Shown here: positions 25,201 through 33,003 of the stretch, piece after piece | Layout: each line of letters begins with the position of its first letter | Position numbering within the stretch: position 1 is the first letter of the stretch | Assembly: GCA_947588985.1 (NCBI GenBank) | Contig: CANQBG010000014.1 | Coordinates: forward strand, 1-36,239 | Source: an uncultured Clostridia bacterium | Lineage (GTDB): Bacteria > Bacillota > Clostridia > Christensenellales > Borkfalkiaceae | Reading direction: 5' to 3' | DNA length: 36,239 nt | Notes under the pieces: generated by a model | Told to the model about the DNA's origin: nothing | What the model saw: only the letters and a program-made list of their open reading frames with translations | The model's database searches: none | Translations under genes and position numbers: made by a program

Positions 25201-27328
25201 TGCTGGCGGAATCGATCGCATAGAGGGAGAACTCCCCTGCCTTGCTCTCGTCGAGCACGATGAGGGGCGCATAGTGATAGTAGACGCCCTCCTGGTCATC
25301 TTTATAGTAATATTCGCTATATCCCGGGCCTTTCTCCGTGAACTGATAGGAGACGACGACCTGCTCGCCCACCAGCTCCTGCGTCGCATAGACGTGGAAG
25401 ATGCGCGTGGCGGCCCCTGCGTAGAAGGTGACGATATAGCCGCCGAACGCGGACGCCGTGTAGGTATAATATCCTTTTACGACGGTATCGCCCGCATAGG
25501 TGGCATTGTAGAGGCCGTCGAGCGTGAGCGTCTCCGTCCCCGAAGTGAAGGTGTTGTCGAAGGACTCATTGTAGGTGCAATATGCCTTCTGGCCCGCGAC
25601 TTCCACGATCTTGCAGACTTCGAGAAGGCTGCCCGTGCTCGTATCATAGAGGTAGAAGGTATCGCCCTGCTCGGAGAACCGATAGTAGTAATTCGCGACG
25701 GACGTCCCGAGGTTCATCGCCGCGACGCCGTAGCCGTCGAACGTAAACGCATTGAGGTGCTGCGGGTAGACAAGCGGCGAGCCCTGATACATTGCGACGT
25801 AATCGAGGACGCCAATCGAATAGGCGGCCTCGTCGCGCACGCTGTATACGGGCGTATTCACGTTGTTGACGGTGGCGATCCCCTGAATGAACACGAAGGA
25901 GGTACCGGCGAGCGCGCCGTCCGTAAACGTCGCCTCATATTCGGCATTCCCGAGATAGGCATACGTCCCCGTGGACTCCTCGACGACGGTCTTGCCGCCC
26001 TGCCCGTTGTCCTCGCTGCGCGTATAGCGGACGTGGTCATACTCATCGAGGATGAGCACGGTGTTGGCATCGAGCCCCGTCCCCATCACATAGAGCGAAA
26101 GATTGCGCTGGCGGGTCGTCACATAGTAGACGAAGGTACCGGTCTCGTCGTGGAAGATGCCTTCGAGGACGGGCTCGGGATCGTCGCCAAAGTAGAAGGC
26201 GAAGCCGTGGAGCGCCGCGTCGTATTCACCCTTGAAGAATACGCCGGCGCGCTCGAGATAGACCGCCTCGTCCTCGGCGGAGAAGTGATAGATGTAGTCG
26301 AGGCTCTCGAAGTTATCGATATAGCCCTTGACCCACACGCCATAGAGGACGCCGTCCTCCTTGAGCTCGTAGGAATAGGGCTCCTCCTCCGTTCCGCCGA
26401 AGAGGAAGGTATTCAGATAGTTGGAAGGGATGGCGTCCTCGCCCGTGGGGGACTTGCTCCAGCCCGTCAGGCAATATCCGCTCGCATAGAACGTGCTCTC
26501 GGGAAGAAGCACCTTCTCGCCGTACAGGCCGCGGACCTCCACCGTCTCCTCTTCCCCGTCGGGATAGTTGGAGCTCAAAAGGATGCGAACCTCGGCGCGG
26601 TCGAAATACATCGTAAAGACGTTTTCGGAGGGCGTGCCGCTGAGCACTTTTTGGGTGAGCTCGCCCGCATGCGAAACGGCGACGTACCCCTCGGGCGCAA
26701 CAGTTTCGGGATCGATCTCAAAGACGGCGTCGCTCACATACGCGTAGCCCACATAGCTCTCCGCGCTCTTTTCGTAGACGGCGGCGTCGTCGAAGCTCTG
26801 AAGGTAGCGCTCCACGGTGTAGCCGACCATATAATGCGCGGTGAGCGTGATGTTCGCCTCGGGCATCGTTTCCGTCGTGCGGAGCGCCTTGCCCTCATAG
26901 AGCCACTCCCCGAAGAGGAAGTTCTCCTTGGTGGGGACGTACTCCTTGAGCGCCGTGCTCAGATTGGTCCCCTTCTTCAGATAAAACGACGTGGCGGGGA
27001 CATTCCCTCCGTCCACCTCGAGGGTGACGAGGTACATCTGCTCCCACTTGGCGTAGAAGGTGCGGCTCGACTCTGCCGTCTGTTTCTCCGAAACGGGATC
27101 GCCCGAGAGATCTGCGTTTTCAAACCAGCCCTCGAAGCTGTATCCCTCGCGCACGGGGGTGGGAAGCGTGACCTCCTCCCCTTTCGCCACGCTCATGTTG
27201 CTCAGCGGGTCGCCGCCGTTCGTCACGAATTTGAACGTGATGCCGCTCGCGCATGCCGCAATGGCAAAGCACAGAACGGCAAGCGCCGTCATCAAAACGT
27301 AGGCGAGCCCCTTTTTCATCTTTTTCAT
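22289..27328 (-). CDS. Giant InlB-repeat lipoprotein (1679 aa)
   Basis: This is a surface lipoprotein with lipobox AIAAC (Cys26). The N-terminal third carries InlB/Listeria-Bacteroides-type repeats: residues about 29-95 (FVTNGGDPLSNMSVAKGEEV, REGYSFEGWFENADLSGDPV, TFYAKWE), 96-168 and about 240-335. Between the last two is a MucBP-like stretch (YTVERYLQSFDDAAVYEKSAES). From about 335 to the end is a beta-rich region of unknown family, built of repeats headed by an L/F-DG-Y/F/H-G motif and G-Y-Y strands. It has no LPXTG motif and no recognised catalytic site. AAGGAGAT precedes the ATG. It is the last gene of the operon, 21 bp after the LRR gene. Adhesion or mucin binding is inference. Confidence 0.83.
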   Translation of the reverse strand: MKKMKKGLAYVLMTALAVLCFAIAACASGITFKFVTNGGDPLSNMSVAKGEEVTLPTPVREGYSFEGWFENADLSGDPVSEKQTAESSRTFYAKWEQMYLVTLEVDGGNVPATSFYLKKGTNLSTALKEYVPTKENFLFGEWLYEGKALRTTETMPEANITLTAHYMVGYTVERYLQSFDDAAVYEKSAESYVGYAYVSDAVFEIDPETVAPEGYVAVSHAGELTQKVLSGTPSENVFTMYFDRAEVRILLSSNYPDGEEETVEVRGLYGEKVLLPESTFYASGYCLTGWSKSPTGEDAIPSNYLNTFLFGGTEEEPYSYELKEDGVLYGVWVKGYIDNFESLDYIYHFSAEDEAVYLERAGVFFKGEYDAALHGFAFYFGDDPEPVLEGIFHDETGTFVYYVTTRQRNLSLYVMGTGLDANTVLILDEYDHVRYTRSEDNGQGGKTVVEESTGTYAYLGNAEYEATFTDGALAGTSFVFIQGIATVNNVNTPVYSVRDEAAYSIGVLDYVAMYQGSPLVYPQHLNAFTFDGYGVAAMNLGTSVANYYYRFSEQGDTFYLYDTSTGSLLEVCKIVEVAGQKAYCTYNESFDNTFTSGTETLTLDGLYNATYAGDTVVKGYYTYTASAFGGYIVTFYAGAATRIFHVYATQELVGEQVVVSYQFTEKGPGYSEYYYKDDQEGVYYHYAPLIVLDESKAGEFSLYAIDSASTTARIFVKVAEGTYAAENGKRRATVTQYFEGVSYRDTPIDISGLKEIVFDTAYISTSSAVSPIAYWYAVTREEGDPETYDTVYREQEGESSLSSTLTLIAGFAVLTFEVDGEQVELIGSYTRADNILVLITSEGNLALEMNDEDHTYIILSSLLGTVYAMGEDGMGTRLEYIEFDGKDGAVYTVVTPAETEGEDATVTSYYGTFAATGNVTAFGATIYRFTGKLAGEADGETKEFDFLLIEINSTRLFTKHNAAYEGEYLNEEEGATLTLDGYGFAASLRVGRNLVNGYYYVHDKERNVICFITDSLSFYFDVTDDKTFVQRGNEFASYLLIHNQGFGGDLLDLDGHGNFSIYTLEEGERQERYAGKYTYEIIGDTALFTLVFDEGSERHTVRGILSSVTLGSGTNAASYNAFVVYDEEIVTILVYEEELSVLALDGFGNAIRYNDLGLPELGQYVLINEYLFYYVNSAGTDACIYTYDLEKGTAVPSDFTPRSYFTQDLDAMVFYSYGFMIYGGETQYYYNIKGQKVYLYHRDESDPQANQYGFVEEEFGSFGPSITWKEKTYFLTNGYQLMFSREEDNKEIYPLTARDGSKVQLENLTFTPTGATEFRVAGSVVIGGATNSCYVERTLDEDGSTTMTLIVGSYRFGLEVEYSGEGADGTSHNTYTLHSMRAEQSLPSSLYLVMVYLYAMQGATQAPPNVFGLITVVDTYDESGEVVSHQATGEFGVASELVDSLGEVVGFENAEYTAEGGLYTVEMKGTDDAVYRLHFTVDGTFVSVFGLYGYRAYAFTRVETLEADGGYEMEIERVIATDSQDVRVGGVYDVLLKKDGTAIEATEAYFNSETLVITHIVRNFDEDGLRTGATYYVIALTEQTTEGAEEVLEVPFLASATVTEKTVTTVNGVEQNTYADYSVAADGSKQVEMIVFQGAAYFAETTEEKDGVLHVTTKSGLHFTVDVENHSIARVEVEE
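23887..25747 (-). repeat. DG-Y/F-G repeat motifs in the giant lipoprotein
   Basis: The motif strand-L/F-DG-Y/F/H-G is encoded near 25724-25747 (FTFDGYG), 25511-25530 (LTLDGL), 24379-24402 (LTLDGYG), 24161-24181 (LDLDGHG) and 23887-23909 (LALDGFG). Each is followed 12-25 residues later by a G-x-Y strand. The spacing is irregular, from about 70 to 370 residues, so the units have diverged or missed copies lie between. Confidence 0.55.
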
Positions 27329-27349
27329 AACGGATATCTCCTTTCGACT

Positions 27350-30157
27350 TTACTGATTTTCCCCGTCCGCGGTGTAGAGGGCATAGAGCACCGTGCCCTC
27401 GGCGGCCTCCCGCCAGCTCTGCGCGTCGTATGCCGCTTCCCCCTCCTCGGAGGTAGCCCAGCCGGCGAACGCATAGCCTTGCTTCTCGGGCGCGACTGCC
27501 CCGAACCGCGCATAGGGATTGGATACCTGCCCCGCCGTGACGCTGCTTACGTTCCCCTCCGCATCGAGCGTGCAACCCCAGAAAACGGGGCGGAAGGAGG
27601 AATTCCACAGGCCGTCCCATGCCGCGGAGGCGGTCATGGGGGCGGCGGAATAGACCGTCATATTCAAACAACGATAGAACGCGTGCGGACCGATGTAGTC
27701 GATCTCTCCGCGCATGATCACGGAGCCGAGCCGCACACAGTCGCGGAACGCATTTTCTCCGATGGAGCGGAGGCTGGCGGGCAGCGACAGGGAGGAGAGC
27801 CCCTCGAGCCTGTAGAACGCGCACACGCCGATCCGCTCGAGCCCCTCCGCGAAGCGGATCTTCTCGATCCCCGCGCGGAAGAACGCGTAGTCCCCCACCT
27901 CCTTCACGGTGGCGGGAAGGGTGAGCTCTTTCAAAGAAAGACATTTGCTGAACGCAAGGGCCCCGATGACCTCCGCACTGCCGAGATCGAGCTCCGCGAG
28001 CGAATCGCAGTTGCTGAAGGCGCGCTCCCCCACATAGGTGACGGAGGCGGGCAAGAGGACGGAAGGCAGGGCGGCGCACTGGCAGAAGGCATAGGGGCCG
28101 ACCGTCTCCAATTCCTCGTTGAAGGTCACGCTGTTGAGGCTCGCACAGCCCCAGAAGGCGCCCACATCGAGCGTCTTGAGCGCGGTGACGGAGAAATCGA
28201 GCGACGTGAGCGCCGAGCATCCCGCAAAGGCGAGGGAGCCCACCTCTTCGAGCTGGCGGGGAAGCGCCGTCCCCAATGAGATCAGGGAGGAACAGCCGAA
28301 GAAGGTCTGCGCGCCGATGCTCCGCACGTTGCGGCTGAGGGAGACCGACGTTAAGGCGGTGCAGCCCGAGAACGCGGCGAGGCCGATGCGGCTGACGCGG
28401 TTGAGATTCTGCACGCCCGTGATGATCTCGCAGTTTGCAAAGGCGGCGTCTGCGATCCCCTCCACCGTTTCGGCAAGCGCCACTTCACTCTGCGTGATGT
28501 TCGCGTACCCGACGACCCAATTCCCCGCATAGATGAGCCCTTCCTCCGTGGGAGCGTTCCAGAGCGCGGTGCCGTAGTAGGCGCGCTGTCCGATGCTCTC
28601 CACCGACTCGGGCACGAGCAGATAGGCGTTGTCGCGGTTGTTGCTCACGCTGAGGCAGTTTGCAAAGGCGCAGACGCCGATGCGCTTTAAGCCCCTTCTC
28701 TGAAAGACGATATTGCTGAGCGTGCCGCAGTTATAGAAGGCATAGCTCCCGATCTCCTCGAGCGCGCTACCCTCATCGGTGATGAGGCTGCGGAGCTTGG
28801 GGGAATCCGCAAAGGCGTACGCCCCCACGTATTGCAAGCTCACGGGGAGCCGGACGGTGCCGAGCTCGGGGCAGTTGCGAAAGACCGAGGAGGCGATGCC
28901 CACCGTATCCTGCTTGAAGGAATCGGGCGTGAAATCGGTGACGGCCTTGCTCTCCTGCGTGGCGCCCACCAGCCAGTCCCCCGCATAGACGAACCCGCCG
29001 TTGGTATTTTGGGAGACCTGCTCTTGGTAGAGCGCCGTCCCGAGGAATCCGTCGCGCCCGATCTCGACGACCGACGCGGGAAGCGTGACGTCCGCGAGCG
29101 CTTCGCACCCCGAAAAGGCATAGTTTCCGATGGAGACGAGCCCCTCCGCAAATGCGACGTCCGCGAGTTTTTTGCACCCATAGAAGGCTCTGCTGCCGAT
29201 GGCGAGCCCCTCCGTCTCGGCAAAGGTCGCCTTCGCGAGGTTGAGACGGTTGGAAAACGCGTTTTCTCCGATCGAGACGAGGCCCGTGCCGAAGGACACC
29301 GCGGTGAGCGCGTCCTCCGAAGAGGAGGAGGCCGAAAAGGCGTCCGTGCCGATGGTCTGCAAAGAATCGGGGAAGGTCAGCGAAGCAAGGCCCGTGCAGG
29401 AATAAAACGCCGTATCCCCGATGGAGACGAGTTCCTCCCCGAAGGAGATCTCCTTGAGCCCTCTGCAATAGGCGAAGGTCGTGGGAGCGATCTCCCGGAG
29501 ATGGGCGGGGAGCCGGACGGTAGCGAGGCTGCTGCAACCCTGAAACGCGCTCTCCCCGATGGAGACCACGCTATCCGGGAGTTCCACGGAGGCGAGCCGC
29601 GGGCATTGGTAGAAGGCGTTGGCGCCGACGGTGCGCACATTGGCGCCCACGACGACGCTTTCCACTCTTCCCGAAGCGCGGAAAGCCGCGTCAAGAATGG
29701 CGGTGACGGGCTTGCCGCGGTAGACGTCCTCGATCCGCACCGTCCCCTGCGCCGTTCCCGATTGGGAGATAGCATACTCCGTATCCCCGTTGATGAGGGT
29801 ATAGATGAGCCCCGTTTCATAGTCCTTGTGGAAGTTCTGCACGGCGGACCACTCGGAGCGGAGACGGTTCTGACTGCCGCCCGTGGCCATCACCCGGATC
29901 TCATAATCCCCTTCCGCGAGATCGGAAAGCATGTAGGAAGTCCTGCGTGTGACGGCCTCCGATTCCGTCTCCGTCTGCAGATCGCGGATCCTCACGGTGT
30001 AGCTGCGGGCCCCCGCCACTTCCTCCCAAGAGAGCACGTTGTTCTCATCGAGGGAAAAGCCCGCGGGCGCATCCAGCTGCGCACCCGAGCATGCCGAAAA
30101 GACAAACAGCAGAAGGAGCGCAACGATGAGAGCAAGCGTTGAATTGAATTTTTTCAT
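27350..30157 (-). CDS. BspA-like leucine-rich-repeat lipoprotein with FN3 and InlB-type ends
   Basis: This 935-aa lipoprotein has lipobox VFSAC (Cys23). Residues about 29-110 are an FN3-like domain (PAGFSLDENNVLSWEEVAGA, YTVRIRDLQ). From about 130 to 870 run about two dozen LRR_5 units of the pattern AF-x-x-C-x-x-L-x-x-V-x-L-P-x-S-V-x-x-I-G. Two inserts (VYAGDWLVGAT and IYAGNWVVGYA) interrupt the solenoid. The C-terminus has one InlB-type repeat (KQGYAFAGWATSEEGEAAYD). Related BspA proteins bind host matrix or mucin. AGGAGG precedes the ATG. It sits 26 bp after the second VWA gene and 21 bp before the giant lipoprotein gene. Confidence 0.88.
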   Translation of the reverse strand: MKKFNSTLALIVALLLLFVFSACSGAQLDAPAGFSLDENNVLSWEEVAGARSYTVRIRDLQTETESEAVTRRTSYMLSDLAEGDYEIRVMATGGSQNRLRSEWSAVQNFHKDYETGLIYTLINGDTEYAISQSGTAQGTVRIEDVYRGKPVTAILDAAFRASGRVESVVVGANVRTVGANAFYQCPRLASVELPDSVVSIGESAFQGCSSLATVRLPAHLREIAPTTFAYCRGLKEISFGEELVSIGDTAFYSCTGLASLTFPDSLQTIGTDAFSASSSSEDALTAVSFGTGLVSIGENAFSNRLNLAKATFAETEGLAIGSRAFYGCKKLADVAFAEGLVSIGNYAFSGCEALADVTLPASVVEIGRDGFLGTALYQEQVSQNTNGGFVYAGDWLVGATQESKAVTDFTPDSFKQDTVGIASSVFRNCPELGTVRLPVSLQYVGAYAFADSPKLRSLITDEGSALEEIGSYAFYNCGTLSNIVFQRRGLKRIGVCAFANCLSVSNNRDNAYLLVPESVESIGQRAYYGTALWNAPTEEGLIYAGNWVVGYANITQSEVALAETVEGIADAAFANCEIITGVQNLNRVSRIGLAAFSGCTALTSVSLSRNVRSIGAQTFFGCSSLISLGTALPRQLEEVGSLAFAGCSALTSLDFSVTALKTLDVGAFWGCASLNSVTFNEELETVGPYAFCQCAALPSVLLPASVTYVGERAFSNCDSLAELDLGSAEVIGALAFSKCLSLKELTLPATVKEVGDYAFFRAGIEKIRFAEGLERIGVCAFYRLEGLSSLSLPASLRSIGENAFRDCVRLGSVIMRGEIDYIGPHAFYRCLNMTVYSAAPMTASAAWDGLWNSSFRPVFWGCTLDAEGNVSSVTAGQVSNPYARFGAVAPEKQGYAFAGWATSEEGEAAYDAQSWREAAEGTVLYALYTADGENQ

Positions 30158-30183
30158 GGATTCCTCCTTGCAGGGGGCATGTC

Positions 30184-32997
30184 TCAGCCGTGTTCCTTCT
30201 TTGCCTTATATTCCCGATAGAGCTCGTGCGGCCACTTGAACTTGAACTTCCTCACGACGATATCGAGCAGGAAGCATACCATGGCGAGGATCATAAAGAG
30301 CATCGTGGGGTCGAATTGCCGTTCGAGCGTGATCTCGAAGCCTTCCATGATGTCGAAGCGATCTTCGAGGGCCTCGATGAGTTTTCCGTTCCCCCTCGCC
30401 GCAAGGGCCGCGAGCGAATCGCGCGCAGGGGCGTCCTCCTCCTCGGCAAACACGTCGTATTCCTTCGAGAAGGAAAAACATTTATAGGCCTCGAGCGTCT
30501 CCAGCACCGTCCCGTCGCTCGCGCACTTTTCGAGGACGATGCGGTAAGTCCCGCTCCGCTTGATCACAAAGGAGCAGCCGCTGTATCCGGTGGGCTCCGT
30601 GAGATATTCGGTGACGTAGAAGGAGGGATCCTGCGTCTCGGGCGGCGCATTCAGAGAGAGCGCGTCGCCCCCCGCGACGGGCACGATCTCCGCCCGCACA
30701 TACTCGCCCTCCTTCAACTTGGCGTCCACGCTGAGGCGGTTCATGTAGTTCCCCTCCGTGAGCGTGTAGGTGATGTCCCGCGGGTGGATGTTCTCCGTGG
30801 GCATCAGTCCGCCGATCAGGTTGAGGAGGAAGCGGCGGCCGTTGTCGTCGTGCATGAATTCCGAGGACCATCGCCCGCTGAGATCGCACATGAAGGAGCC
30901 CACGCTCCCCGCGCCGTATTTCCACTGGGCATAGATGGGGACGGCATACTGCCCCTCGAGGAGGAGATAGTCGCTGTCGCGCACCTTCACGCCATAGAAG
31001 CCGCCGAGCTGCGCCCGCATGGCGTCTCTGTCGCTGTCCGTGCCGTATTCCACGCCCTGAAAGACGTTGGAGTGGGAATTGGTGACGATGGGATGGAAGG
31101 GCTCGGGCACGACTTCCTGCAGGGCGTGTTCGAGAAGATCCCCGCGGATCTTTTCCGCTACGTCGCTGAGCCGGCCGCTCGTCGCATACACTTCGCCGTG
31201 GCCGTGATCCTCATTTGTCATTTCCTGCATGGCTTGATAGGGCCCGCTCCCCTCGCTGAAGAAGCCGATGACGGAGAGCGTCGTCCCGTTGGTCTCCCAG
31301 CAGTTCTTCGCCTCGTCGAGATACTTCGCCTTATCGTCGCCCGAGGGCTCGCCGTCGGTGATGATCACGATGTGGCGGCGCTCCACCTCTTTGAGCTCGA
31401 AGAGGAGCTGTCTTGCGCGCGCGATGGCCTGCGAATACAGGGTGCCGCCCGTGCTGTTGACGCTGTTGATGGCGTTTACGATGACGTCTTGCTGGGTAAA
31501 CCGCGTGAGCGGGAGCACCACGCTGTAGGTGGTATCGAGGGTCATGAGGCCGAAATAGTCCCTGTCCGTGAGCACCTGGTTGCGCACGAGGTCGATGAGG
31601 CCCTCCTTGGAGGCCACGCGCTTGCTGACGCCGAACCCCGTGTTGGAATCCATCGAGCTCGAGGTATCGAGGATGAAGATGACGCCCACGGGCGGCGTAT
31701 AGTCGATCGCCTGCACGGGAAGCATCTGCTGGTAAAGCGAGCCGCCCATGTCCTCGCGGTTGTAGGCATGCGCCGTGTCCGGGTCCTCCTCCTCGCTTCC
31801 GCCCACCGTGAGCAGGCCGCCGCCGTACTCGTTGACGTAGGTATTCAGAAGGCGGTCGAGCCCCTCGTGGATCTGCAAGTCGGCATTCGAGACGTTGTTG
31901 AGGATGACCTGATCGTATTTCCGGAGCGTCTCGATATCGGCCGGGATATCGTCGCCCGTGACGAGGTTTTTGACCTCGACGTCGTACTCCGCGCCGTTGG
32001 TGGTGAGCAAGGAGACGAGCTCGGCGGATTCTCCCTCGAAGCGCTCCAAAATGAGCACTTTATGAAAGACTTCGAGGTAGAGATAGGCATAGTATTCGTC
32101 GTTGTCCTCGAGGGTATCCCCCTGCCGGCGGATGCGGACTTTGAGCTCGTGGAGCCCCTCCGTCTCAAAGACGCAACGGAAATTGACGAGCTGGCTCCCC
32201 TGCGGGAGATCGAGCGTCTGGGTGGCCGTCTCCTTCAAGACGTCGTTGTCGTAGAGCTCGACGACGGCGTTCTTCGTGGCGGCCTTGCTCCTGAGCGAAA
32301 CGCCGACGGTGCACTCCTCCCCCACGTTGACGTGATAATCGGGGAGCGTGACCGAGACGACTTGCACGGTATCGTCGTAGTCCGAGGAGACGTAGACGAC
32401 GTCCACGCGCACACCCTGCGCGGCGATGGTGCCGATCACGGACGACGCCGCTTCGTCGGTCTCCTTGCCGTCGGTGATGAGCACGATCTTCGAGGAGCCC
32501 TTCCCGGAGAAGAGGGTGGCCGCATAGTTGAGAGCGGCCGCGACGTCCGTCGCGCTCGTATCGGGCACTTCCGCCTGCAAATAGGCGTCGTACATGCCCG
32601 CGGTATCGTAGCCGAGGGGCACGGCGTACACCTGATCGAAGCCGAAGGTGACGACCCCCGTCTTGAACCCGTCGTAGCCGCAGCCCTCGAGAATGGCCTG
32701 CACGAATTCATCGCGCCGCTCCTGCGATTCCTCCTCCGTATCGGAGACATCGACGAGGAGCAGGATCTCGTTATCGGGATTCTCCACATGGTAGGTGAAG
32801 ATCATTCCCGAAAGGGCGCACACGGAGAGGACCATCACCGCAAGGTGCAGCACGAGGGAGATGATGCGATAGCGCGTGCGGCGGTATCTCTTCGGCACTC
32901 TGAAGTGGAGAATGAGAGGCACGGCGATCGCGGGGATGAGCAGGAAAAGCAACCACCCCGACCAAGGGTAGGCAAATTGGATTTGAAAATGACTCAC
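30184..32997 (-). CDS. Membrane protein with two VWA domains and a GATase-like domain
   Basis: This 937-aa protein is anchored by two N-terminal membrane spans (about 13-32 and 44-66, the BatA-type start FAYPWSGWLLFLLIPAIAVPL) and one near the C-terminus (FMILAMVCFLLDIVV). VWA domain 1 (about 77-205) has a changed MIDAS, DVSDT (D83, S85, T87). Residues about 310-400 resemble a class I glutamine-amidotransferase fold lacking the catalytic Cys. VWA domain 2 (about 438-620) has a full DTSSS MIDAS (D444, S446, S448) and TDGEP. The start is GTG 32997, 6 bp after the previous stop, with GGAGG 9 nt upstream. Probably a Bat-type partner of the MoxR ATPase; its target is unknown. Confidence 0.85.
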   Translation of the reverse strand: MSHFQIQFAYPWSGWLLFLLIPAIAVPLILHFRVPKRYRRTRYRIISLVLHLAVMVLSVCALSGMIFTYHVENPDNEILLLVDVSDTEEESQERRDEFVQAILEGCGYDGFKTGVVTFGFDQVYAVPLGYDTAGMYDAYLQAEVPDTSATDVAAALNYAATLFSGKGSSKIVLITDGKETDEAASSVIGTIAAQGVRVDVVYVSSDYDDTVQVVSVTLPDYHVNVGEECTVGVSLRSKAATKNAVVELYDNDVLKETATQTLDLPQGSQLVNFRCVFETEGLHELKVRIRRQGDTLEDNDEYYAYLYLEVFHKVLILERFEGESAELVSLLTTNGAEYDVEVKNLVTGDDIPADIETLRKYDQVILNNVSNADLQIHEGLDRLLNTYVNEYGGGLLTVGGSEEEDPDTAHAYNREDMGGSLYQQMLPVQAIDYTPPVGVIFILDTSSSMDSNTGFGVSKRVASKEGLIDLVRNQVLTDRDYFGLMTLDTTYSVVLPLTRFTQQDVIVNAINSVNSTGGTLYSQAIARARQLLFELKEVERRHIVIITDGEPSGDDKAKYLDEAKNCWETNGTTLSVIGFFSEGSGPYQAMQEMTNEDHGHGEVYATSGRLSDVAEKIRGDLLEHALQEVVPEPFHPIVTNSHSNVFQGVEYGTDSDRDAMRAQLGGFYGVKVRDSDYLLLEGQYAVPIYAQWKYGAGSVGSFMCDLSGRWSSEFMHDDNGRRFLLNLIGGLMPTENIHPRDITYTLTEGNYMNRLSVDAKLKEGEYVRAEIVPVAGGDALSLNAPPETQDPSFYVTEYLTEPTGYSGCSFVIKRSGTYRIVLEKCASDGTVLETLEAYKCFSFSKEYDVFAEEEDAPARDSLAALAARGNGKLIEALEDRFDIMEGFEITLERQFDPTMLFMILAMVCFLLDIVVRKFKFKWPHELYREYKAKKEHG

Positions 32998-33003
32998 TGC
33001 ACC

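Noticed and set aside
23195-28279. Very long open frame on the plus strand, antisense to the giant lipoprotein and the end of the LRR gene
   Set aside because: Its translation is low-complexity, rich in R, G, E and V with no domain, and it mirrors G+C-rich codon use on the other strand. The minus strand has a signal peptide, ribosome site and domains.
22289-30157. CRISPR-like repetition in the repeat-rich genes
   Set aside because: The repeats are protein repeats with diverged DNA and no fixed repeat-spacer period.
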